11,050 bases of DNA, taken from contig CABRWN010000055.1 of NCBI GenBank assembly GCA_902474645.1, forward strand, positions 1 to 11,050. Direction: 5' to 3'. Below the pieces are notes generated by a model that was given only the letters and a program-made list of their open reading frames with translations, was not told where the DNA came from and did not search any database. Shown here in pieces: positions 1 through 5,455 of the stretch (position 1 is its first letter; each line of letters opens with the position of its first letter). A program made the translations under genes and the position numbers. This DNA is from an uncultured Collinsella sp. Lineage in GTDB: Bacteria > Actinomycetota > Coriobacteriia > Coriobacteriales > Coriobacteriaceae.

Positions 1-88
1 GCGACGGGGGCGAGGCGAATGGCTGAGCGGTATCGATATGCGGGTTCAACGGTATCACATTGGCCACATAGATTTTTAACTTGCATTT
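1..88. other. Gene-free left edge
   Basis: No supported gene is seen downstream of the ABC ATPase stop codon. The minus strand shows no hairpin followed by a T-run, so no terminator is evident for the ABC operon and its transcript may continue leftwards. A CGGTATC word occurs twice in direct orientation (about 29-35 and 51-57), which is too short to interpret. Confidence 0.4.
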
Positions 89-838
89 CTACCCGCCCTT
101 TTCGTAGAGTCGCCGATACGTGCTTAGCGCACCCTCGGCGCGTCCGGCAGGCTTTGCGAAATGGGATCCAGGAGACTTCGGCGCAGCATCATCTTGCGGA
201 ATGCTTCTAATGAGCCTCCCATCCTTCAAAAACAGAATCTCATCGCACAGCCTATCGACCGAATCCAAGATGTGGGATGACATGATGATGCACGTACCAG
301 AATCGGCCAGCTTCCTGAGAATCTCGGAATGCAAGTCCACCCTGCTGGGGTCGAGCGCGTTCATGGGCTCATCTAATAGAAGGTACCGCGCGCCCGTCGC
401 ATACGCAATCGCCAGGGTAAGCTGCTGCTTCATGCCCTGGCTCAGAGTGCGGATCCTCATCTTCGCGAACTCGCCTATCTGCGTTTGTTCCACTATCTCT
501 TCGATATCGCGAGCATGCGGCCACATATCGCAAACCATCTTGAGGTGATCTTCCGCACGCAATCCGGGATACAGCAGCGTCCCCTCACCAGGTGCATAGA
601 AGATCATAGAACGGACCTCTCTCGCACCCGTACCCTGCACCTCATCCAGAACGATGCTCCCGTCCACGCGAGGACCCGGCAAACCTGCCATCGCACGCAG
701 CAACGTCGTCTTTCCATGCCCGTTCGGAGCGACGAGACCGTAGACCGTACCCGGGGCAAACTCAGCGTCCACCGAATCTACGAGCACCTTCTTTCCATAA
801 GAGATCGTCAGCGTTTGAAGGCCAATCATCGAGATCAT
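89..838 (-). CDS. ABC transporter ATP-binding protein (ABC-2 exporter type)
   Basis: This 249-residue protein is a single nucleotide-binding domain that should power the permease encoded just upstream at the cytoplasmic face of the membrane. Visible motifs are a Walker A loop APNGHGKTT (37-45), an ABC signature LSQGMKQQ (132-139), Walker B RYLLLDEP (151-158) with catalytic E157, the D-loop ALDP (161-164) and the switch histidine H189 in SSHILD. The Q-loop region reads YAPGEGTLLYPGL and lacks the usual glutamine. The C-terminal 40 residues are a low-complexity tail. Its ATG overlaps the permease stop as ATGA, so the two are translationally coupled. The only good ribosome site (AAAGGGG, 839-845) abuts this ATG and is 9 nt from a second in-frame ATG at 829, so a 246-residue product starting MIGLQTL is equally or more likely. 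The substrate cannot be read from the sequence. Confidence 0.93.
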   Translation of the reverse strand: MISMIGLQTLTISYGKKVLVDSVDAEFAPGTVYGLVAPNGHGKTTLLRAMAGLPGPRVDGSIVLDEVQGTGAREVRSMIFYAPGEGTLLYPGLRAEDHLKMVCDMWPHARDIEEIVEQTQIGEFAKMRIRTLSQGMKQQLTLAIAYATGARYLLLDEPMNALDPSRVDLHSEILRKLADSGTCIIMSSHILDSVDRLCDEILFLKDGRLIRSIPQDDAAPKSPGSHFAKPAGRAEGALSTYRRLYEKGG

Positions 839-3060
839 CCCCTTTCGATCTTTGGAACACTCAGGCGCACCATCAACGGAGATACGGCGCCCAAAACCAC
901 CAGCAGAGCGCCCGATGCGCCGACGACCTCTCCAAAAGGCATCGCGTTCGTCCCTCGCCCAAGGAACCCAATCGTCCCCACCTGGGAAGCGGGATCAAAC
1001 GAGGCGAATGGAGCCAGCAGCGCGACGCCCATGCCCGCGCTTTCAACATGAGCGCTCAACGAACCCAACACCAGGAGAACCGCGCAAACCACTCCGGTGA
1101 CAACGGGGTTGCGGCTAATCGCTGCTGTCAACGCAGCGACGACGGAAATCACGCCGTATGCCATGACCAGCAACGGAATACTGCACAACACCGCCTCCCC
1201 CACCATGGACGTTGTCGAAGCTCCCGCCCGAATGAGAGCGACGGGATACTCCGATCCACCCGCACCGTTCTTAATCAAGGACACAACCGCAGCGGGAACC
1301 ATCGACACCAAAAGCAGCGCCAAGCCAAGCAGGAGAGACAGCGCAACAGCCGTCAGAAAACGCACATGCGCTGTTGCGGGGACTTGGAAAACCAGAAGGG
1401 AACGGCACCGCAGGTAGGTGCACGCAAGCGATGTGACAACCACGGGCAACAGCCAAAACAAGGAAGGAAGCGCTGCCTGGAGATAGGAAAGGAGGATTAA
1501 TGGGGGCATCTTCGTACTTAACTCGTAAACCTTGGGGTCCGGCAAGCTCGCGATCGACTCGAGCAGAAGGGCGCGCGCCTCCGCACGAGAAGGAGTCTCC
1601 GGCTCGATTCCGATCGATTGCAGGAGGGTCGCATCTGCCGCGCCCAGCTCGCCTCGAGCGCGCTCGTACGTCGCAAGGCTTCGAAACCCCTCCGCAGGCG
1701 TGGGCGCGTACACGAAACCCGAAAGAGCATCTCGCATGCCTTCCAGGGCCGCCTTGCCCTCGACGTCCATATTCGCAGCGTCCTGCTCTAGATACCGATC
1801 TATTGAACGGAGCTCCCCATCCCTATACCGAACAGCGGAAACGTCACCAGCGTCAGGAAACACCTCGACCAGAGCCGGGGCCAGCATCGCCGTCGACATT
1901 GCAATCGCGCATACGGCGAGGGCAGGAGAATGCAGGAGCAGCTTCCCCATCGTTCTTACGTATGCAACGGCGGAGGCACAAGCGCTCGAACGGGCTGTCG
2001 TTCTCGATGCGGTGAAGGAACCTCTCTCAAGACAAATCGGGGACATCGGGCGCGCGCAGCCGCTCTTTCCAGCAACGCAAAGCAGGCTAATTGCCAGCAC
2101 CTCGATCCCGATTGCGCATACGAGGGTAATCGCGCCACGCTCGAAGCAAAGTCCAGGCAGATTCACTATCTGCGTTGTCGGGTACGGGCTATAGGCGCCG
2201 ACGGTCAACTCAGTGTTCGCATACGTAAGGGGATTCAACAGGGCGAACTCACGTAAAGCGATGGATCTTCCGTAATACCCGGGAACCATCGTCGCCCCCA
2301 TCAGGGCACATACGAACACGATTCCAAGCGTAGGGTTATTGGCAATCTTCACGGCAAGGTGAACGACGAGCGAGATGAACGCCGCCACCAAGAATTGCAA
2401 GATGGCCGTCTGTGCGAACACCAGCCAAGCCGGTTTGATAACCGGAGTCGCATATTGAACGTAGCCTATCGGATAGAACGGCGAGCCCGGGCCATTCTTC
2501 ACAAGTGCGGCGATTATCCCTGGAAGATTGACGGCGAAGACGGCAAGCATCGCAAAAACACTCGCCCATACGCTCGATGCAACAAGCCTGCCCAGCTCAC
2601 CCATCGGTGCCTGGATGATGAGTTTTTCACGTTTGTTAAGACGCGCGGCAAGGAACGAGACGGCAACGGCCGTTGCGGCCCATAGCAAGTACTCCTTCGA
2701 TCCGTCATAAAAGGAGTACGCTCCATCCGATACCTGCAGAAACGGAAGCAGAGGAGAGAGCGGCGCCAAGACAAGACGCCCCGCGGCAAGAGGGTACAGA
2801 AGCGCGGGCATGCTTGATGAAGAGGTATAGACGCCCTCCTCCCCCGCATTCACAAGCGCATCCGCATAGGATGCTGACAATTCCTGCTCAACACGGGTTA
2901 TTCCCGACTCGAGGTATTCAACCCGTCCGTCGATGCCAGCCGCGCTCCTGAAGACGGGCAAAGCACAAAGAACCATCAACGCAACAACGGCAACACAGAG
3001 CGACCTGGAGGAGAGAAGCGACCTAAAGATTGCCTTCGAGATCTTGAGCATACGTATCAC
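835..3060 (-). CDS. ABC-2-like permease, internally duplicated (two six-helix halves in one chain)
   Basis: This 741-residue integral membrane protein is the likely membrane component for the ATPase that follows it. Hydrophobic segments fall in two equivalent sets: about 20-37, 122-138, 160-187, 212-240, 244-260 and 305-329, then 373-400, 524-549, 565-595, 620-649, 652-670 and 707-731. Each half has a hydrophilic, probably extracytoplasmic domain after its first helix (about 38-120 and 401-515). The halves match at an offset of about 409 residues: ALVKNGPGSPFYP with SLIKNGAGGSEYP, and NNPTLGIVFVCAL with RNPVVTGVVCAVL. Most ABC-2 permeases are half-size and dimerise, so this looks like a fused pseudo-dimer. 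The substrate is not recognisable; bacteriocin, peptide or lipid export are family-level possibilities only. The coordinate uses a GTG start; an in-frame ATG at 3051 has GGTGA five bases upstream and may be the true start (738 residues). Confidence 0.85.
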   Translation of the reverse strand: MIRMLKISKAIFRSLLSSRSLCVAVVALMVLCALPVFRSAAGIDGRVEYLESGITRVEQELSASYADALVNAGEEGVYTSSSSMPALLYPLAAGRLVLAPLSPLLPFLQVSDGAYSFYDGSKEYLLWAATAVAVSFLAARLNKREKLIIQAPMGELGRLVASSVWASVFAMLAVFAVNLPGIIAALVKNGPGSPFYPIGYVQYATPVIKPAWLVFAQTAILQFLVAAFISLVVHLAVKIANNPTLGIVFVCALMGATMVPGYYGRSIALREFALLNPLTYANTELTVGAYSPYPTTQIVNLPGLCFERGAITLVCAIGIEVLAISLLCVAGKSGCARPMSPICLERGSFTASRTTARSSACASAVAYVRTMGKLLLHSPALAVCAIAMSTAMLAPALVEVFPDAGDVSAVRYRDGELRSIDRYLEQDAANMDVEGKAALEGMRDALSGFVYAPTPAEGFRSLATYERARGELGAADATLLQSIGIEPETPSRAEARALLLESIASLPDPKVYELSTKMPPLILLSYLQAALPSLFWLLPVVVTSLACTYLRCRSLLVFQVPATAHVRFLTAVALSLLLGLALLLVSMVPAAVVSLIKNGAGGSEYPVALIRAGASTTSMVGEAVLCSIPLLVMAYGVISVVAALTAAISRNPVVTGVVCAVLLVLGSLSAHVESAGMGVALLAPFASFDPASQVGTIGFLGRGTNAMPFGEVVGASGALLVVLGAVSPLMVRLSVPKIERG
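839..845 (-). promoter_or_regulatory. Ribosome binding site deciding the ATPase start
   Basis: On the minus strand AAAGGGG directly touches the ATG at 838 and lies 9 nt before the ATG at 829. Normal spacing favours 829, while ATGA coupling with the permease stop would allow 838. It lies inside the last codons of the permease gene. Confidence 0.5.
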
Positions 3061-3122
3061 CAGCTCGTTTCAACACGATTCAACTCGATGCGCGGGGTTA
3101 CGATTGCAGCTGCTTTGATTAC

Positions 3123-3157
3123 TTGCCGGCAAAGTCAATTTAACATAAACTGTTAAA
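3123..3157 (+). promoter_or_regulatory. Promoter and overlapping operator-like dyad for the DUF2975-HTH pair
   Basis: A TTGCCG -35 candidate (3123-3128) lies 17 bp from a TAAACT -10 candidate (3146-3151). The -10 sits inside a perfect inverted repeat, TTTAACA - 5 bp - TGTTAAA (3139-3157). The layout would let a bound protein block transcription of 3195 onward, and possibly the divergent permease operon too. The small Cro/C1 protein encoded at 3717 is the obvious candidate ligand, by inference. I see no convincing promoter for the permease direction. A strong ribosome site GGAGG (3185-3189) precedes the ATG at 3195 by 5 nt. Confidence 0.5.
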
Positions 3158-3194
3158 AAGTAACCTGAGTTTTTTAAATTCTTCGGAGGTTATT

Positions 3195-3707
3195 ATGAGT
3201 TCCGACAATCGCACTCCCCGGCTTCATTCCTTCCGCATCGCATGTGCGATAGCCTCTGCGACCCTTTGCGCCACCGCCATCGCACAAGTGGCGTTCTCCT
3301 TAAAGCCAGCAATCGAAGTGCTCGACAACCCTGTAATTGCAGACTCCCCCGCGTATCCAGCCCTTGCGATCTCGACATTGGCCCCTGCCGTCATCGGTAT
3401 CGCTACGACCATCCTCAGCGCCGTTCTCGTGTGGACGATCAAGAGCGGAGACCCCTTCAAGAAAGGGTCTGCGACATGCTTGAAGGTGCTCGGCATTCTC
3501 TTCGTTGTTCAAGCTGCCACCAGCCTCTACGCCGGCTCACTCAAAACCTCCGTTTCGATGTTTGGCGGCGAGGGGGCCGTCGGCGCCCAAGAGATCGCTT
3601 CATCATTCGATTGGACCTCTCTGGTTCTCGGCATCGTCCTGTTCATGCTTTCCCAGCTCTTCTTGTACGCCCGAGAGCTGTACCTCGACTCCGACGAGAT
3701 TGCGTAA
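3195..3707 (+). CDS. DUF2975 family membrane protein
   Basis: A 170-residue protein with four predicted membrane helices at about 13-35, 57-80, 95-112 and 140-160. The SGDPFKKGSATCLKVLGILF stretch (84-103), a short basic loop running into helix 3, is the part I recognise as typical of DUF2975. Members of this family are small, have no known biochemical function, and are commonly encoded next to a small YozG-like HTH protein, as here. The downstream HTH gene starts 9 bp after this stop and its ribosome site overlaps the stop codon, so the two are co-translated. The pair diverges from an ABC transporter operon, which suggests a sensing or accessory role for that transporter or for its regulation; this is inference. 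Family assignment is by pattern, not by search. Confidence 0.8.
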   Translation: MSSDNRTPRLHSFRIACAIASATLCATAIAQVAFSLKPAIEVLDNPVIADSPAYPALAISTLAPAVIGIATTILSAVLVWTIKSGDPFKKGSATCLKVLGILFVVQAATSLYAGSLKTSVSMFGGEGAVGAQEIASSFDWTSLVLGIVLFMLSQLFLYARELYLDSDEIA

Positions 3708-3716
3708 GGAAACGCC

Positions 3717-3968
3717 ATGCCCGTAATTGTTCGCCTCGACAAGATCATGGCCGAGCGAAAGATTTCCTCGAACGAACTTGCCGAAAGGATTGGAACCACG
3801 CCCGTGAACCTGTCCCGTATTAAAAAAGGGCATATTCGCGGCATTCGCTTCAACACACTCGAGCAGCTATGCCTCGCCCTTCGTTGCCAACCCGGAGACC
3901 TTCTCGAAGTCATGAGCGAAGAGGATGCCCGAAAGGAGTTCGGACTCGATTGGTCCGCCGAGGATTAG
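3717..3968 (+). CDS. Small Cro/C1-type HTH regulator (YozG-like)
   Basis: This 83-residue protein is almost entirely one helix-turn-helix domain. ISSNELAERIGTTPVNLSRIKKG (about 16-38) gives the turn and recognition helices, and NTLEQLCLALRCQPGDLLEV (46-65) is the usual closing helix and Cro/C1 tail. It should bind DNA as a dimer. The likely target is the 19-bp dyad in front of this operon (inferred). It is the second gene of the DUF2975 operon, with AAGGA at 3706-3710 as ribosome site. The TAG stop is followed at once, in the same frame, by integrase coding sequence. The last residues, DWSAED, resemble what often precedes the first arginine box of integrases, so the C-terminal tail may be partly foreign. 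Confidence 0.85.
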   Translation: MPVIVRLDKIMAERKISSNELAERIGTTPVNLSRIKKGHIRGIRFNTLEQLCLALRCQPGDLLEVMSEEDARKEFGLDWSAED

Positions 3969-4694
3969 AGGGCGGTCGTACTCGCCCTGCACACGGGGAT
4001 GCGAATCGGCGAGGTCTGCGGCCTTCGGTGGTGCGATGTGGATTTCGAGACGGGCCTGATCTCGATCAGACACTCGGTGGCGTACGCGAAGGGAATGGGT
4101 TCGTTCATCAAGGACACCAAGACCCATGACGCCAGGGGTATCCCCATCGACCCGGTCGGCCTACCCCCCTTCCTGAAGGAGACCCACGAGATAGACTGCG
4201 GAAAGCTGCGCTTGCGCGGCCTTACCGGGGCGGTCGAGATCGGGGACTGCTACATCCTGTCGGAGCCGGGCGCGACCTTCGCGACGACAAGCTATATCCG
4301 CAGGGCGTTCAAGACGTTCTCGGAGACCAACGGCCTCATGGGCACCAACGACGAGCTGATCACGTTCCACGGCCTTCGCCACACGTTCGCAACGCAGCGG
4401 ATCCGCCAAGGCGGCGATATCAAGGCGCTCCAATCGATCCTCGGCCACAAGGACGCCATGGCGACGCTCAACGTCTACGCCGACATCGAGCCCATCTCCA
4501 AAATCCATAACATGCTGCGCGCCACGCCGTGCCTTTGGCGCGGGCACCTCGGGCCGAGGGTCGATCCGGGTCCCATGTTCCAACAGAGGATCCAGGAGTC
4601 CATCGAGACGCTCCAGGCGTTCGGCTACGGCATCACCGAGCCGGACGACCGAAATATCGCCATACGCGACGTGAAGACGAACAGTTGGCTCTAG
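3969..4694 (+). pseudogene. Tyrosine recombinase/integrase, N-terminally truncated remnant
   Basis: This is the catalytic half of a phage- or ICE-type site-specific integrase. Counting from the internal ATG at 3999, all active-site residues are present: R2 (TGMRIGEVCGLRW), K41 (DTKTHD), H124 and R127 (HGLRHTF), H150 (LGHKDAMATL) and the nucleophile Y160 (NVYADI). The arm-binding and core-binding domains, roughly 150-180 residues in the family, are absent. The frame opens directly after the TAG of the upstream HTH gene with RAVVLALHTG, so the break lies at or just before that codon. No ribosome site is obvious before ATG 3999. The last 50 residues diverge from the usual short tail but stay in frame. 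A fragment without DNA-binding domains is very unlikely to recombine DNA. Its presence marks a decayed integrative element. Confidence 0.85.
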
Positions 4695-4750
4695 CTCACC
4701 GAGTACGCGGCAGTGCTGGGCCCATCCCGATTGAGGTCACGGTGGTCCGA

Positions 4751-4794
4751 TAGGGGCGCCGCCCGCGGCATGCGCCGCGGAGCGGTATCCCCTA
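4751..4794. repeat. GC-rich nested inverted repeat (hairpin)
   Basis: The arms pair in three blocks: TAGGGG with CCCCTA, CCGC with GCGG, and CCGCGGC with GCCGCGG around an ATGC loop. That is 17 base pairs interrupted only by small internal loops. Neither strand has a T-run after it, so it is not a standard intrinsic terminator. It may be a transcript-end stabiliser or a protein-binding site of the lost element. Confidence 0.6.
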
Positions 4795-4831
4795 CCGAAG
4801 GGCGGGGATGCCCTCCGCTTCCAGTTCGGAA

Positions 4832-4926
4832 TCAGCCGTCGGAGGCGTTCGGCTGACTGCGGGAACGGCCTGTCCGCTCAATGTGTTCGGCTGAGATCGG
4901 AAATCAACCCAACACGAGCCGGACAC
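4832..4926. repeat. Cluster of TTCGGCTGA-type direct and inverted repeats
   Basis: GTTCGGCTGA occurs twice in direct orientation (4847-4856 and 4885-4894). TCAGCCG at 4832-4838 is an exact inverted partner of CGGCTGA at 4850-4856. A further inverted variant, GAGCCGGACAC, lies near 4916-4926. Clusters of short repeated words next to an integrase gene can be arm-type binding sites; that reading is inference. Confidence 0.4.
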
Positions 4927-5020
4927 GCGCCAGACGGCTCTTCCCCGTACGGCCTTCCCCCTTACGCTCATGTTGCAGGCATGTAACGCCGCAGCGAGCG
5001 CGCCTTTTTTGCGCCAGACA

Positions 5021-5043
5021 GGTACAATGATGAACACTGTACC
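5021..5043 (+). promoter_or_regulatory. Probable -10 of the ACT gene within an inverted repeat
   Basis: TACAAT (5023-5028) matches a -10 box at five of six positions. It lies inside the inverted repeat GGTACA - 11 bp - TGTACC (5021-5026 and 5038-5043). No good -35 is seen at the right spacing, so an activator or weak promoter is possible. The transcription start would fall within the repeat. Confidence 0.4.
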
Positions 5044-5090
5044 GTAGCGGAGCGCCCCACGCGCGCCGCAATCACGCGAAAGGGTTTCCC

Positions 5091-5378
5091 ATGGCCGAGA
5101 TCTCGTCCTCCCGTATCGTCATCACCGTCCTTGGCAAGAACCGCCCCGGCATCGTCGCCGGCGTCACCCGTGTCCTGGGCGAGGCCAACGTCGACATCCG
5201 CGACATCACGCAGTCCATTATCGAGGACATCTTCACCATGACCATGCTGGCCGATACCGCCGAGTCCAAGCTCGACTTCGCCGAGCTGCAGAAGGCCCTG
5301 GCCGAGGCCGGCGAGCTTTCGGGCGTCAACGTGTCCATCCAGCGCGAGGACGTCTTCAACTTTATGTACCGCCTGTAG
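5091..5378 (+). CDS. ACT domain protein, UPF0237 type
   Basis: This 95-residue protein is a single ACT domain, a small ligand-binding fold that usually senses amino acids. The first strand and ligand loop read RIVITVLGKNRPGIVAGVTR (8-27), followed by NVDIRDITQSI (33-43). The protein ends with VSIQREDVFNFMYRL, the conserved C-terminal signature of UPF0237 proteins (ED-F--MHRI-like). The length is normal for the family. GAAAGGG (5078-5084) lies 6 nt before the ATG. In many genomes this family sits directly upstream of a UPF0210/DUF711 gene. Here the next gene, 77 bp on, is citrate synthase, so the usual partner is not in this window. The ligand is unknown. Confidence 0.88.
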   Translation: MAEISSSRIVITVLGKNRPGIVAGVTRVLGEANVDIRDITQSIIEDIFTMTMLADTAESKLDFAELQKALAEAGELSGVNVSIQREDVFNFMYRL

Positions 5379-5455
5379 CGAGCAAGCCGCTGGGGATAGC
5401 CTGACGCGCGCATGCCCATGCAAGCCACCCCGATGCGGCCCGGAGAGGAGCGCGC

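Larger units (their letters stand above)
4695..5090. other. Gene-free junction region between accessory and core parts
   Basis: About 400 bp without a credible gene; an 81-codon minus-strand frame here has no family look and no good start site. The region holds a GC-rich nested hairpin (4751-4794), a cluster of TTCGGCTGA-type repeats (4832-4926), a T6 run (5005-5010), and the promoter zone of the ACT gene. Its position just 3' of an integrase remnant fits the decayed attachment region of an element, but I found no tRNA fragment or matching direct repeat elsewhere in the window. Confidence 0.4.

Noticed and set aside
10..60. tRNA-like words (GGCTGAGCGG, GGGTTCAA) at the left edge
   Set aside because: No cloverleaf can be formed in the available sequence. 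The spacing is too short for a tRNA.
4792..5037. 81-codon minus-strand open frame in the integrase-ACT gap
   Set aside because: It has no plausible ribosome site or domain and overlaps the repeats and the ACT promoter. It was considered only as a repeat-derived frame.
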